Numbered from the stretch's first letter, positions 1 through 10,293 are shown. The stretch: DNA of 64,000 nt from Winogradskyella ouciana (GCF_009709615.1 NZ_WJYA01000009.1:1-64000); one strand, 5' to 3'. Notes: generated from the sequence alone by a model not told the origin. Program-made: numbers and translations.

Positions 1-77
1 ACAAAGTCATCAGAACACCCTAAGAATGTTAGAAGTAGTCCCGAGACCATCATTAATTTAATTACATTTTTTTTCAT
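1..77 (-). CDS. SusD/RagB-type nutrient-binding lipoprotein (partial, 5' end only)
   Basis: Only the first 25 codons are inside the window. They read as a lipoprotein signal peptide: basic N-terminus (MKKNVIK), hydrophobic core and a lipobox LTFLGC followed by SDDF. The gene starts 17 nt after the susC stop on the same strand, the invariable place of susD in SusCD pairs. SusD proteins are surface lipoproteins that cap the SusC pore and bind the glycan or peptide ligand. The family call rests on position and signal peptide, since no mature domain is visible. Confidence 0.75.
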   Translation of the reverse strand, partial: MKKNVIKLMMVSGLLLTFLGCSDDF

Positions 78-94
78 TATCGCTTTTTTTTAAG

Positions 95-3000
95 TTAAAA
101 TTTCAATTTCACACCCAAAGTAAAAGTACTCAACGGCGCGTATAATCTACGACCAGTATTACCACTCTCACTTGTTCTAGGGTTGAAACCTTCTCTAGCA
201 CTTGTTAACCACAAGTTGTCACCAGAGACATATATGTTTACTAAATCTAAACCTGTCTTGTCTAAGAATTTAGAAGGTAAAGTATAACCTACTAAAATAT
301 TATTTAAGGCCAAGAAATCAGTTTTAGTTAAAAATCTTGTTGAAGTTGATGTACCGTTCACTACAGCATTATCCGATAGTCTAGGAACATTAGTAATATC
401 ACCTGGCTGTTGCCATCTTGCTCTAATATCAGAGTGATAATTATTACCACCAGCACCAAAACGGTCACTCATTAACTCACCATATTGGTTATCTAAAGCA
501 TAACCTCCAATTTGATAAGTAAATTGTGTAGATAAGTTCCAGTTTTTATACTTTGCAGATAAACGGAATGCTCCTGACACATCTGGAATACCAGACTTAC
601 CTACATACTTTTCAGTTGCATTTGAATACGTCTTAGTAATTGTACGCTGTATATTAGGGTCTGTTGTTGTTGTAGCAAGATATTGTGTTAATCCAATATT
701 TAACTCTTCTCCTGAATCTAAAACACCGTTGTTATTTTGATCATCATAGTACTGGTACCACATTGGTGCACCATCTGATGGATCAACACCTGCCCATTCT
801 CTGATATAAAAATCAAAAATAGAACTACCAACTGAATATCCATAAGGTGCATTTCTAGTATCAAGCACCTCTTGCTCACCTGTTTGTGGACTGATATACA
901 TTTCCTTGATTTCGTTATCTATCAAAGCACCATTAACACTTAGGTCTAATTTAAAGTCATCAGTGTTTATAACATGTCCTGTGAAATCAAATTCCAAACC
1001 GTTATTTCTAAGTACACCTTCATTAATAGTTAAAGTTGCTACACCAGTAGAAATCGTATTGGTTCTTGTAAAGAATAGGTTTTCAGTATCCTTGATAAAG
1101 TAATCAATAGAGCCATCTAACCAAGTCCCAAGACTAAACTCAAGACCAGCTTGATATTGTATAGCTGTCTCCCAAGTTAAATCAGGGTTCTCAAAAGTGT
1201 TAGCTGGGAAAGCAAATCCACCAGAACCATTATTGGTAATACTAAATGTATCGATACCTGTATAGAAACCTACACCTGCTTCATCACCTGTCTTACCATA
1301 AGATGCTTTTAACTTTAAGAAGTTAATAAAGCTATCGGACATAAAATCTTCGTTTGAAATAATCCAAGCACCACCAACAGAATAGAAAGTTTCCCATTTG
1401 TTGAAAGCAAACTTAGATGATCCATCACGACGAGCAGATAACGTTAAGTAATATGTATCGTCAAAATCGTAATTAACCTGACCGAAGTAAGATTCCAAAG
1501 TTCTTGCAGATCTACCTCCTGTAGAAGGACCTGGCTGAACAATATATTGATTTAATTCGTCGATATCAGGATTCACCACTGTAGTCTTGAAAGTAGAATG
1601 GAAATTAGTTTCAAACTTGTTCCCCTCGTGTGCCACTAAAGCCTCTAAAGAGTGGTTTCCAAAATCTCTACGGTAACGTAATAACTGTAAGAAGTTAAGT
1701 GTCAATCTTTCTGTATTTGTTTGCGTAATATTACCACCATCATTTCTTGCTGTTCCATAGAATGGGTTACCAACAGATTTGAAAATACTATTAGAATACT
1801 GTGCACCAAATGTAGTTTCGAAAGTCAAATCATCAGTAAACTTGATCTTACCAGTAAAACTACCGTTCATTTCGTGTCTATCAGTACCAACAAAATCTAA
1901 AGTTGCTGTACCAATAGGGTTTAATAAGTTGGCGTTGGTTCTTGATCTAGTTGGTATTGTTGGGTTTGGACTACTTGGCCCTACAGATGCTGAACCATAA
2001 TCATACTGGAACCCACCGAAAATAGGATCTGGCACCAATTGATAGTTTTGATCTCTTAAAAATACTGGGAAAAACGGCTGCATTTTATCTGCAAATTCAA
2101 ATACGTTTTCAGATCCTGCTGTTTGTCCATTATTCTGTGTTTGAGAATAAGCATAACCTATATTAGCTCCAAGTGTCAACCACTCTTTTACGTTAGAGTT
2201 AACGTTTATTCTTGTCGTATATCTCTTAAATCCTGTATTCTTTGCATAACCATCATCATCAAGGAAACCAAAAGACACAAAATATCTAGAGTCAGCATTA
2301 CCACCAGCCATTCTTAAGTTGGCCTCTGTTCTGTAGGCTGCATCAAAAGCTGCATCCTCATAACGCAATGGAGTATAACGTCTTGTAACACCATCTCTTA
2401 CCGCACGCGTTACCGGATCAATTAATTCACCACCATCAGCAACATTCCACATATTGTATGCAGGATCAATCATACCAGGCGTAAACAACGTGTTGTTTGC
2501 GAAGGCTACAGGATCTGCAACACCAGTTACCTGACCTCTACCTAAAAGTCCTTCCCATACAAATGCAATAGATTCTTCAGGTGAAGTTATTACATCGTAA
2601 CGAGGAATCAACTGTGCGTTAACACCAGTTCTAACGTCTAGCTCAACATAAGATTCTGTTGAACTACCTCCTTTTGTTGTGATCAATACAACACCATTTG
2701 CACCACGAGAACCGTAGATAGCTGTTGCAGTTGCATCCTTAAGGATGGTAGTAGATTTAATATCCGCTGGGTTAATCGCATTCAAACTACCAGTATAAGG
2801 TACACCATCGATTACATATAGTGGTGCTCTGTTACCATTAATGGAACCGAAACCTCTAATACGTACTGTAGAAGTCGTACCTGGTTGCCCAGAAGTATTG
2901 ATTACTGTTACACCAGCTGCCTCACCAGCAAGTGACTGAGATACGTTAGAGAAGTTTTTCGTCTCTATATCTTCATTGTTTACCACTTTCGCTGTACCAG

Positions 3001-3355
3001 CATAAGCTTTTTTAGTTGTAGTACCATAACCAATAACAACAACTTCTTCTAAAGCGTTGTCTAGTTCTAATGCTACATCGTAAGTATTACTAGCGCCAAT
3101 TGTAACTTCGGCAGTCTTCATACCTACATAAGAAATTTCTAATACATCTCCTGTATTGACACCGATGGAATATTTTCCATCAAAGTCTGTTTGCGCACCT
3201 CTTGAGGTACCTTTTACAATTACACTAGCACCTGGAAGGGGTAAACCATCGTCTGCTGTTGTAACTGTACCTGTGACAGTTTTCTCTTGTGCAAAAGAAA
3301 ATTGCATCACGAACGCCATGAAAAGCGTTAATAACCATGTTAACTTTAATTTCAT
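95..3355 (-). CDS. SusC/RagA-family TonB-linked outer-membrane transporter
   Basis: 1086 residues, the usual SusC size. A Sec signal peptide (1-22, ending SFAQ) is followed by a carboxypeptidase-D-regulatory-like domain (about 25-100, VTGTVTTADDGLPLPGASV), the conserved SusC linker ALEEVVVIGYG with a TonB-box-like stretch, a plug domain (about 110-230, with VRIRGFGSINGNRAPLYVIDGVPY) and a large beta barrel ending in the aromatic terminus LGVKLKF typical of BAM substrates. SusC proteins import oligosaccharides or peptides across the outer membrane with TonB energy. The substrate cannot be read from the sequence. The gene begins the unit susC-susD. No glycoside hydrolase or sulfatase lies upstream, so the polysaccharide-utilisation context, if any, is beyond the left edge. 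Confidence 0.95.
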   Translation of the reverse strand: MKLKLTWLLTLFMAFVMQFSFAQEKTVTGTVTTADDGLPLPGASVIVKGTSRGAQTDFDGKYSIGVNTGDVLEISYVGMKTAEVTIGASNTYDVALELDNALEEVVVIGYGTTTKKAYAGTAKVVNNEDIETKNFSNVSQSLAGEAAGVTVINTSGQPGTTSTVRIRGFGSINGNRAPLYVIDGVPYTGSLNAINPADIKSTTILKDATATAIYGSRGANGVVLITTKGGSSTESYVELDVRTGVNAQLIPRYDVITSPEESIAFVWEGLLGRGQVTGVADPVAFANNTLFTPGMIDPAYNMWNVADGGELIDPVTRAVRDGVTRRYTPLRYEDAAFDAAYRTEANLRMAGGNADSRYFVSFGFLDDDGYAKNTGFKRYTTRINVNSNVKEWLTLGANIGYAYSQTQNNGQTAGSENVFEFADKMQPFFPVFLRDQNYQLVPDPIFGGFQYDYGSASVGPSSPNPTIPTRSRTNANLLNPIGTATLDFVGTDRHEMNGSFTGKIKFTDDLTFETTFGAQYSNSIFKSVGNPFYGTARNDGGNITQTNTERLTLNFLQLLRYRRDFGNHSLEALVAHEGNKFETNFHSTFKTTVVNPDIDELNQYIVQPGPSTGGRSARTLESYFGQVNYDFDDTYYLTLSARRDGSSKFAFNKWETFYSVGGAWIISNEDFMSDSFINFLKLKASYGKTGDEAGVGFYTGIDTFSITNNGSGGFAFPANTFENPDLTWETAIQYQAGLEFSLGTWLDGSIDYFIKDTENLFFTRTNTISTGVATLTINEGVLRNNGLEFDFTGHVINTDDFKLDLSVNGALIDNEIKEMYISPQTGEQEVLDTRNAPYGYSVGSSIFDFYIREWAGVDPSDGAPMWYQYYDDQNNNGVLDSGEELNIGLTQYLATTTTDPNIQRTITKTYSNATEKYVGKSGIPDVSGAFRLSAKYKNWNLSTQFTYQIGGYALDNQYGELMSDRFGAGGNNYHSDIRARWQQPGDITNVPRLSDNAVVNGTSTSTRFLTKTDFLALNNILVGYTLPSKFLDKTGLDLVNIYVSGDNLWLTSAREGFNPRTSESGNTGRRLYAPLSTFTLGVKLKF

Positions 3356-3545
3356 AAAACAATTATTTGAGTTAGTCTAGTTGCAAACATCTTAATTAAA
3401 TATTAAATAAACAAGTGTTTTTGCCAAAAAAATGTTAAGGTAATTATCAATACGCAAACAAAAACTTGCAAACAAAAATTCAATGTTTATAACATATAAC
3501 TCACTAGGTAGATGCAAAAACTGTAAAAGGGTTGCGTTAAAATTT

Positions 3546-3553
3546 TAACTTTG
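3546..3553 (+). promoter_or_regulatory. Candidate minus-7 box for rnhB (TAACTTTG)
   Basis: TAACTTTG fits the Bacteroidota sigma-ABfr minus-7 consensus TAnnTTTG and lies 17-24 nt before the TTG start of rnhB, in the 214-nt gap that separates the divergent susC and rnhB genes. No correctly spaced minus-33 TTG was found, so this is a motif match only. Confidence 0.4.
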
Positions 3554-3569
3554 TCTAAACTTTAACATT

Positions 3570-4172
3570 TTGACTTTAAAAATTCAGTTTTCATCTTTTG
3601 AATTAGAATGCGGTACCGATGAGGCTGGCAGAGGCTGCCTGGCTGGCCCTGTTACAGCTGCTGCAGTTATATTACCTTCAAAATTTAAGAACACCATATT
3701 AAACGATTCTAAACAACTTTCAGAAAAAAACAGAAAACTACTAAGACCCATTATTGAAACTGAAGCCCTATCATTCGCCGTTCAGCATATTTCCGGAACC
3801 GAAATTGATAGTATCAATATTTTAAATGCTTCCATTAAGGCTATGCACGGCTCTATTTCTCAACTAAAAATTAATCCTAATTATATAGTTGTAGATGGTA
3901 ATAAGTTTAAACCTTACAAATCTATCCCACATAAAACCATTATAAAAGGAGATAGTAAGTTTCTTAATATTGCTGCTGCATCTATCTTGGCAAAAACCTA
4001 TAGAGATGCATATATGGAACAAATCCATGAAGAATTCCCAATGTATAACTGGAAACAAAACAAAGGCTACCCTACCAAAGAGCACAGAGCAGCCATTGAA
4101 AAATACGGTATCACAAAATACCACAGAAAATCCTTTAGATTATTACCAGAGCAATATCGTTTGGACATATAA
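3570..4172 (+). CDS. rnhB: Ribonuclease HII
   Basis: 200 residues, normal for the family. RNase HII removes RNA from RNA/DNA hybrids and excises misincorporated ribonucleotides. The diagnostic first motif [14 protein letters not shown] (15-28) carries the metal-binding Asp-Glu pair and the GRG residues that sense the 2'-hydroxyl. Further family blocks are [11 protein letters not shown], the Asp in YIVVDGNKF, and [12 protein letters not shown] with the C-terminal acidic residue. The start is a TTG codon: no ATG or GTG precedes the conserved motif in frame at a sensible distance, and a minus-7-like box stands just upstream. It is followed after 30 nt by a lipoprotein gene on the same strand. 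Confidence 0.95.
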   Translation: MTLKIQFSSFELECGTDEAGRGCLAGPVTAAAVILPSKFKNTILNDSKQLSEKNRKLLRPIIETEALSFAVQHISGTEIDSINILNASIKAMHGSISQLKINPNYIVVDGNKFKPYKSIPHKTIIKGDSKFLNIAAASILAKTYRDAYMEQIHEEFPMYNWKQNKGYPTKEHRAAIEKYGITKYHRKSFRLLPEQYRLDI

Positions 4173-4177
4173 CTTTT

Positions 4178-4185
4178 TATATTTG
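4178..4185 (+). promoter_or_regulatory. Candidate minus-7 box (TATATTTG)
   Basis: TATATTTG matches TAnnTTTG and lies 18 nt upstream of the ATG of the following lipoprotein gene, within the 30-nt gap after rnhB. A TTTG at 4160 is only 14 nt away, shorter than the usual spacing, so the minus-33 element is doubtful. Confidence 0.35.
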
Positions 4186-4202
4186 CAGATATATACATCT
4201 TA

Positions 4203-6560
4203 ATGAAGCGATTTTGTTTTTTATTGGTTTTGTTCTCTGTGGTAATATCTTGTCAGAAAGACTATGACAAAATTAAATCACCTTATAAATTCTTACCGCC
4301 TGAAACCAATTCCGTTTTTGCAGTTAACGAATTAAATGACTTTGTTAAAAGCATAAAAAATCATAACATTTTATCTAGTATATATATTAAGGAGTTAACA
4401 AATGGATCCTCTGTTTTAGAAAACCTCAATACAACAAGGCAGATTTATATCGCTTTTTTGGGCGAAAATAACTCAGATTACCTCATTCTTACAGAGAATG
4501 ATTCTACTCTATTTATAGTAGATTCTATACCAAATCATATTTCTAAAAACCTCAATGATTTAAAAGTCAATAAAACCCAAATAGATTCTACGGTTTTCTA
4601 TCATAAAAGCTTAAGCAATGTTTTTGCCGCTTCAAATAATCTGGAAATTTTAAAAAACCTCAATTATAATCAAGATAATAATGACCTAACAACCCTTATA
4701 GAAACTTCAGATAGCGAGTCAATTGCATCTCTGGTTTTTAAATCCAACTCTTCAAATTATTCTAGACTTCTATTTTCTAAAGAAGATGAGAGCACCAATT
4801 ATTCTGTTTTAGACTTAAACTATTCAGACAAAAGTCTTCAATACAATGGTATTACCACATCAAGTGATTCTATTGAAATTAAAATCGATTGCTTTAAAAA
4901 TACAATTCCGCAAAAAACCCAATCTATAAACATTGCGCCATCAAATACGGAATCATTAATAAGTATTTCGTATGATGATTTTACAGTTTTCAACAAAAAC
5001 ATTCACCAGTTGCGCAAAGTGGAAATTGATAGTATGCAGACATTCTTAAACTTCACCAATGAAATTGCTCAAATTGATAATGCAATTATCTTGCACTCTT
5101 TAGATACAGATTTAGTTTTAGAAACCATAGAAGTAAAGTCAAATATTGAAACCTTTAGAGATATTGATATTTATGAGTTTGGGGATTCTGATTTTTTTCA
5201 AGATCGATTACAGCCTTTTATTACGTTTGAAAATGCTCGTTATTTTTCAATTTATGATGAATTCATCATCTTTTCAAATTCCACTGAGACCTTAAAATCA
5301 ATTATTACTGATGCACTCAACAATAATACTTTAGTGAACACTGATGCTTTTGAAAGTATTAGCGACAACCTTAGTGATGAAGCTTCGCTTTTTATTTTTA
5401 AAAATTCTGAAGGCTTATCAAAAATCTTTGGCAAAACCATTAAAGGTTATAATGCCAATGCGGTTCAATTTATTTTTGAAGATGGCTATGCCCATGTTAA
5501 CGGTGTAATTAAAGAATTCAAAAAAAGACGGTCTTCAAACTCAGTAACGGAAGCATTTTCCGTGACTCTTGACGATCCTATTATTTCCACACCTCAAACC
5601 GTTAAAAATCACGCAACCAAAGCTCATGATATAGCAGTGCAAGACGTTAACAATGTGCTATACCTTATCTCAAGCACAGGTAACGTTCTCTGGCAAAAAC
5701 AATTACAAGGAAAAATCCTCGGAAAGATAGAACAAATAGACATGTACAAAAACGGAAGATTACAACTTGCATTTGTTACTCCTAACCGTTTGTATGTGTT
5801 GGACAGAAACGGTAATGATGTCTCGCCATTTCCGCATAGGTTCAATGATGAAATTACACAACCACTTTCAGTTTTTGATTATGATAAACGGAAAAACTAT
5901 AGATTGCTAATCACCCAAGGCAAAAACCTTTTGATGTACGACGCTAAAGGCAAATCCGTAAATGGATTTAACTACGGAAACAATGGTTCTGAAATTACTA
6001 CTCAGCCCAAGCATTTTAGAATAGGCAGTAAAGACTACATTGCGTTTGCAGCAGGCGAAACATTGAAAATATTAAATCGTCAAGGCAACGTGCGTATCAA
6101 CGTAAAGGATAAGATCCGTTTTTCTGACAATGAGGTGTATCTCTATAAAAATAAATTTACTACAACAAACACCTTAGGGCATTTAGTACAAGTAGATACG
6201 AGAGGAAAGTTGAGCACAAAAAACCTCAACTTAACCAACAACCATCATTTGGAAACCACAAGCAAAACCTTGGTCTCAATGACCGAAAACAAGCTAAATA
6301 TAAAGTCAAGAACTGTAGACTTAGATTATGGCAATTACACAGCACCTAGAATCTTTTATCTCAACGATAAAATCTATGTGACCACAACAGACCTACAATC
6401 TAAAAAAGTATATTTGTTTGATAGCCAAGCGAAGTCTATTCCTAACTTTCCTGTTTTTGGCACTTCTTTAGCTGAGCTACAAAAGTTAGACCAAGACAAA
6501 GGTCTAGAGCTCATTACACAAGCCGATGATAAAACTATAATAGTTTACAAACTACACTAA
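4203..6560 (+). CDS. Large lipoprotein with C-terminal beta-propeller-like region, function unknown
   Basis: 785 residues. The N-terminus is a clear lipoprotein signal (lipobox VISCQK, Cys17), so the product is anchored in a membrane facing the periplasm or cell surface. The first half (about 30-430) has no recognisable motif. From about 445 to the end the sequence has repeated short blocks that look like beta-propeller (PQQ/WD-type) blades: VNNVLYLISSTGNVLWQKQLQGKI, RLYVLDRNGNDV, KNLLMYDAKGKSV, LKILNRQGNVRI, KVYLFDSQAKSI. Such proteins are common and uncharacterised in flavobacteria. It sits between rnhB and an OmpA-family gene, spaced 81 nt from the latter. Confidence 0.7.
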   Translation: MKRFCFLLVLFSVVISCQKDYDKIKSPYKFLPPETNSVFAVNELNDFVKSIKNHNILSSIYIKELTNGSSVLENLNTTRQIYIAFLGENNSDYLILTENDSTLFIVDSIPNHISKNLNDLKVNKTQIDSTVFYHKSLSNVFAASNNLEILKNLNYNQDNNDLTTLIETSDSESIASLVFKSNSSNYSRLLFSKEDESTNYSVLDLNYSDKSLQYNGITTSSDSIEIKIDCFKNTIPQKTQSINIAPSNTESLISISYDDFTVFNKNIHQLRKVEIDSMQTFLNFTNEIAQIDNAIILHSLDTDLVLETIEVKSNIETFRDIDIYEFGDSDFFQDRLQPFITFENARYFSIYDEFIIFSNSTETLKSIITDALNNNTLVNTDAFESISDNLSDEASLFIFKNSEGLSKIFGKTIKGYNANAVQFIFEDGYAHVNGVIKEFKKRRSSNSVTEAFSVTLDDPIISTPQTVKNHATKAHDIAVQDVNNVLYLISSTGNVLWQKQLQGKILGKIEQIDMYKNGRLQLAFVTPNRLYVLDRNGNDVSPFPHRFNDEITQPLSVFDYDKRKNYRLLITQGKNLLMYDAKGKSVNGFNYGNNGSEITTQPKHFRIGSKDYIAFAAGETLKILNRQGNVRINVKDKIRFSDNEVYLYKNKFTTTNTLGHLVQVDTRGKLSTKNLNLTNNHHLETTSKTLVSMTENKLNIKSRTVDLDYGNYTAPRIFYLNDKIYVTTTDLQSKKVYLFDSQAKSIPNFPVFGTSLAELQKLDQDKGLELITQADDKTIIVYKLH

Positions 6561-6641
6561 ATACATAGCCAAATACACATTTCATTTTTTAGTATCAATA
6601 GTTATTCTTATTTTTAGAGAGCTATTAATCAATTACTTAAA

Positions 6642-8207
6642 ATGAAACATCCAGCATTTTTTAAACAGTTTTTAATCACCATTTGTCTGACCGTTTTTCT
6701 TTCTCCCAACCTTGATGCACAAACTAAAAAAATAAAGCGTCCAAAAAGCCGTGTAGGCGTAGCAAGTGTTGATAGTTTTGTACAGGAATCGTTTGATTTA
6801 TACGACAAAGTTTATAAATACGATGGCTACGCAGCGTCAGGCACACCTTTGGAAGACGACGATATAGATGTGCTTGAAGAAGCGCTCGCAGAAATGTCTT
6901 CGCTGAGCGAAAGTGCACCAGATATTATTAACGATTTGGATGGTGTAGGAGTCTTAAAACAAGGCAAGGCTACCTTACAAGTCAATCGTGCAAAAAAAGC
7001 CTTACAGTACAGCATAAAGACAGCCAAGGAATTACTGTTAGGACAGCGCGAACGCGAAACGCAAGAGGATGACGATACCACAACCTCAGACGATGATAAT
7101 GATGATGGAGATGAAGAATCAGATAACGATGCCAATAATGGCCATTCTAATGACGATACAGAAGAAGAACCATCCAATGTTTCAGATGGTTTAGAAGTTT
7201 ATAGCAAATATGATTTTGTACCAGGTGACAAAATTTTATTCTTTGACGATTTTTCCCAAGATTTTGTTGGTGACCTTCCTAGTAAATGGAACACCAATGG
7301 CTCTGGTGCAATTGTAAAACTTAATAAAGTTGAAGGCAATTGGTTTGAGCTCAAAGCTGGGTATCGTCTTTATGTTATTCCTGATATTAATGAGCTCCCA
7401 GAAGACTATACTATTGAATTTGATGTGTTAACCTCTGGCTTAAGCAACCAAACCTCTTCTGGTGCCAGACTTCATATCGTGCTTAGCGACACTAATGCGT
7501 TTAGTAACGGAAAGACGCATTATGCTGCAGTAACACTGCCGTTGGGTCAGTATGCAGCATTTAATATTAATGCTTACAATCACTTTAATGGTAAGGGCGG
7601 AATGATTAATTCTGGACTGACTGCAGATATTAGAGACGAAGTCAAAAATCAACCTCACATTGCTATCTCAGTAACCAAAAAACGTTATCGCCTTTGGGTT
7701 AATGAAGTAAAATATGTTGATATCCCTAGATTTATTGAAGAATTAGATGTTCTAAATTATTTAAAGTTTCATTTGTATGGACTTAAAGATGGTGAAGAAC
7801 GAGTGTTTATTAAAAACATTAAAGTCGCCGAAGGCGGTGTGGATTTAAGACGCAAATTACTAAGTGAAGGAAAGATATCAACTAACGGAATCTTGTTTGA
7901 TTCTGGTTCTGCGAATATTCAACCTCAGTCACTTGGAATTGTACGTCAGATTTCACAAGTGCTGATGCAAGACGAAAGCATAAAACTCAATATCATTGGG
8001 CACACGGATTCTGATGGCCCAGATGATGCCAATCTAAAATTATCCAAAGCTAGGGCTGCTGCAGTTAAGGATGCACTGGTAAACATTTACAATATCTCTG
8101 CTGATCGGTTAACTACAGATGGCAAAGGCGAAACACAACCTGTCGGAGATAATGGTACAACAGACGGAAAAGCACTAAACAGACGCGTAGAATTTGTAAA
8201 AACATAA
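6642..8207 (+). CDS. OmpA-family peptidoglycan-binding protein with acidic linker
   Basis: 521 residues with three visible parts. A signal peptide (about 1-26) leads into an alpha-helical stretch (30-135). An extremely acidic, low-complexity linker (about 138-178, runs of D, E, N, S) could bind calcium or act as a spacer. A beta-rich middle region (about 190-400, LFFDDFSQDFVGDLPSKW) resembles the concanavalin-like domains that precede OmpA domains in Bacteroidota. The C-terminus (about 409-521) is a textbook OmpA/MotB domain: ILFDSGSANIQPQS, NIIGHTDSDG, LSKARAAAVKDAL, LNRRVEFVKT. The OmpA domain holds meso-diaminopimelate of peptidoglycan. A strong terminator follows at 8238. Confidence 0.88.
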   Translation: MKHPAFFKQFLITICLTVFLSPNLDAQTKKIKRPKSRVGVASVDSFVQESFDLYDKVYKYDGYAASGTPLEDDDIDVLEEALAEMSSLSESAPDIINDLDGVGVLKQGKATLQVNRAKKALQYSIKTAKELLLGQRERETQEDDDTTTSDDDNDDGDEESDNDANNGHSNDDTEEEPSNVSDGLEVYSKYDFVPGDKILFFDDFSQDFVGDLPSKWNTNGSGAIVKLNKVEGNWFELKAGYRLYVIPDINELPEDYTIEFDVLTSGLSNQTSSGARLHIVLSDTNAFSNGKTHYAAVTLPLGQYAAFNINAYNHFNGKGGMINSGLTADIRDEVKNQPHIAISVTKKRYRLWVNEVKYVDIPRFIEELDVLNYLKFHLYGLKDGEERVFIKNIKVAEGGVDLRRKLLSEGKISTNGILFDSGSANIQPQSLGIVRQISQVLMQDESIKLNIIGHTDSDGPDDANLKLSKARAAAVKDALVNIYNISADRLTTDGKGETQPVGDNGTTDGKALNRRVEFVKT

Positions 8208-8237
8208 CGATAACCAAATCTAAAGTCCTCGAGTCCT

Positions 8238-8266
8238 GAAAACGCCAAATTTATTTTGGCGTTTTC
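8238..8266 (+). terminator. Rho-independent terminator after the OmpA-family gene
   Basis: Perfect 12-bp stem (GAAAACGCCAAA with TTTGGCGTTTTC) and a 5-nt loop, 31 nt after the OmpA-family stop codon. The 3' arm ends in a short T run. Confidence 0.85.
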
Positions 8267-8361
8267 TCCGTTATATGTCCTTCCTTTTGTAACATTGCAA
8301 CTCTAATTTTAATTAATTGTGCAAGCGTTTCGTAACCTTGTCATTATATCAGAATTTTAAA

Positions 8362-9411
8362 ATGATTAAACGCCAAAAAGCATCTATAAAGCACTGTATT
8401 ATTCATAAAGTCGGTAATAAATTTAATGACACAAAAAATGCATTTTCCGACACTACTGTAGATTTTGATGAAGCCACTTATAACCTCATGCTACCCTATC
8501 TGTTAAAACCTTTTGTGAGTGCAGCAGAAAGCTATCGTTTTCATCATCACAGCGACGTTGGTTTGAACGAAATCAACACGTATTCCGAGCAATTATTTAA
8601 GGACGAAGCTGATTTTGTTGAAATTTCTAAACATATCCTCACGCACTTATATGAGCAGAGTAATTCAGCTCAAATTAAAACAGGCGATGTGCTTGTCTGT
8701 CATTTTGAAAACATACAGTATGAAGATTATTTTACGGACGCCATCGGTATCTATAAAATTGAAAACAAAACCGAGTTTTTTCAAACCTATTTAGAAGGTG
8801 GCAATTATGATATTTTAGTGCAAAAAGGCATACAGGCGAAAAAAGTAGATAAAGGTTGTTTAGTTCTCAATACCTCAGACATGGAAGGCAAAATTGTCTT
8901 TTGTGTAGACAACAACACCTACGATACACAATATTGGATTAAAAGCTTCCTAAACATCAAATACCCAGACGACAGCAACCAACACACTAAGAACTGTATT
9001 GAGCTTTGTAGAGAGTTTTCTAAAGAAGTATTGCAGCCTAATTTTGGTGGCCAGGCTCAGAGCAATTTCCTAGCTAACACGGTTGATTTCTTCAAGGAAA
9101 ATGAAATTGTAAATATTGAAACTTTTAAAGAAGAAGTCTTTGATGAAGAAGACCAAATACAACTTTTTGAAGACTATAAAAAAAGCTACGAAGCCGAAAA
9201 CAAAGTCCTCATTAGGAACCAGTTTGATGTATCGGAACGGGTTTTAAAAAAGCAAAAACAAAAGATTAAAACCGAAATAAAACTAGACACCAATATACAA
9301 ATAAAACTCGATGTAGATGCACCAGATGCCTCTGCCGAATACCTAGAACGCGGTTATGACGACGATAAAAAAATGCACTTTTATAAGGTCTTTTTTAATG
9401 CTGAGGCTTAG
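8362..9411 (+). CDS. NdpA/YejK-type nucleoid-associated protein
   Basis: About 349 residues from the preferred ATG at 8362. An upstream in-frame ATG at 8317 would add 15 unconserved residues. The family starts close to the IKRQKASIKHCIIHKVGN block, and the A-rich AGAATTTTAAAATG context also favours 8362. The domain pattern follows the 37-kDa nucleoid-associated protein family: N-terminal HxVGN block, GGNYDILVQKGIQAKK and an all-helical C-terminus ending in MHFYKVFF. Proteins of this family bind DNA loosely and copurify with nucleoids, and their exact role is unsettled. The gene stands alone after a strong terminator. Confidence 0.8.
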   Translation: MIKRQKASIKHCIIHKVGNKFNDTKNAFSDTTVDFDEATYNLMLPYLLKPFVSAAESYRFHHHSDVGLNEINTYSEQLFKDEADFVEISKHILTHLYEQSNSAQIKTGDVLVCHFENIQYEDYFTDAIGIYKIENKTEFFQTYLEGGNYDILVQKGIQAKKVDKGCLVLNTSDMEGKIVFCVDNNTYDTQYWIKSFLNIKYPDDSNQHTKNCIELCREFSKEVLQPNFGGQAQSNFLANTVDFFKENEIVNIETFKEEVFDEEDQIQLFEDYKKSYEAENKVLIRNQFDVSERVLKKQKQKIKTEIKLDTNIQIKLDVDAPDASAEYLERGYDDDKKMHFYKVFFNAEA

Positions 9412-9546
9412 TTTTTAATTTTTAAAAATTTTCAATTATCTTCAACTATCAATCGATATAATTCAGTTATACTTAACTTAGTCAAAGTATTAACATCAAC
9501 CCATACTGACACAATTGTGTGTAATTTTAAACCAATATAGTATTAA

Positions 9547-10191
9547 ATGAAACTATCGTCTAAAGCCCAATATATTTATAATCAAATAGAGAATGAAGCA
9601 ACAAAGTTGGGAGACTTGAGAAAAATCGCGAAAGAGATAAATAAAGACCATACTTTGGCTATAGAACTTTGGAAAACTGAGAAATTTTTGTCTCGCCAAT
9701 TAGCCATTTTAATAATGGATAATAAACATCTAAATCAAGAATTAATTGACCAACTCGACAATGATATTCAGCAGCACGAATTTGATGAGCGAAATCATTT
9801 GATGGATTGGTTGATGGCTAATCAATTAACTAAAAGCAAAAAGCTAATTTCTCTCATGGAATCCTGGAATAATAGTCCTTCTAAATTACAACGGAGAGTT
9901 TTTTGGTATTATCTAGCAAGATTAAGATGGATGGGGAACACAAATCAATCTAACACAGAAGAACTATTAGATTTAATAGAGAAAAACCTCATGATAGAAG
10001 AACCTGAGGTTCAATGGGCAATGAATTATACTGCTGGTCAAATAGGAAAATGGCAAGAAAAATATCGTAATAGATGTATTTTAATTGGAGAAGAAACAGG
10101 ACTCTATAAAGATGAAAAGGTAGCAAAAAATTGTGTCCCAAGTTATCTTCCGAAATTCATTCCAATAGAGGTTGCTAAATTAAAAAAGTGA
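9547..10191 (+). CDS. DNA alkylation repair (AlkD-like HEAT-repeat) protein
   Basis: 214 residues, all helical, about the length of short AlkD-type glycosylases. Recognisable blocks are LWKTEKFLSRQLAILIMD, LMDWLMANQLTKSKKL, KLQRRVFWYYLARLRW and EPEVQWAMNYTAGQIGKW, which match DNA alkylation repair family proteins built of HEAT-like repeats. In AlkD such repeats grip DNA with N3- or N7-alkylpurines and cleave the glycosidic bond with an Asp. The catalytic residue is not assignable with certainty here, so a HEAT protein without repair activity remains possible. Downstream it meets lipB tail to tail. Confidence 0.65.
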   Translation: MKLSSKAQYIYNQIENEATKLGDLRKIAKEINKDHTLAIELWKTEKFLSRQLAILIMDNKHLNQELIDQLDNDIQQHEFDERNHLMDWLMANQLTKSKKLISLMESWNNSPSKLQRRVFWYYLARLRWMGNTNQSNTEELLDLIEKNLMIEEPEVQWAMNYTAGQIGKWQEKYRNRCILIGEETGLYKDEKVAKNCVPSYLPKFIPIEVAKLKK

Positions 10192-10293
10192 GGTCATTTA
10201 AAGAAAATTTTTCTACAACAACTTATAATTTATTGCTTCTGAATTTCATCACGAACAATCACAATTGATTTTATGTAATCAAATACAAATACT

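Noticed and set aside
6827-7177. Ser/Val-rich ORF antisense to the acidic linker of the OmpA-family gene
   Set aside because: Asp and Glu codons read backwards give long Ser-rich open frames; no independent start or family.
8317-8361. Upstream start for the NdpA-type gene
   Set aside because: Adds 15 residues without conservation before the family's normal first block.
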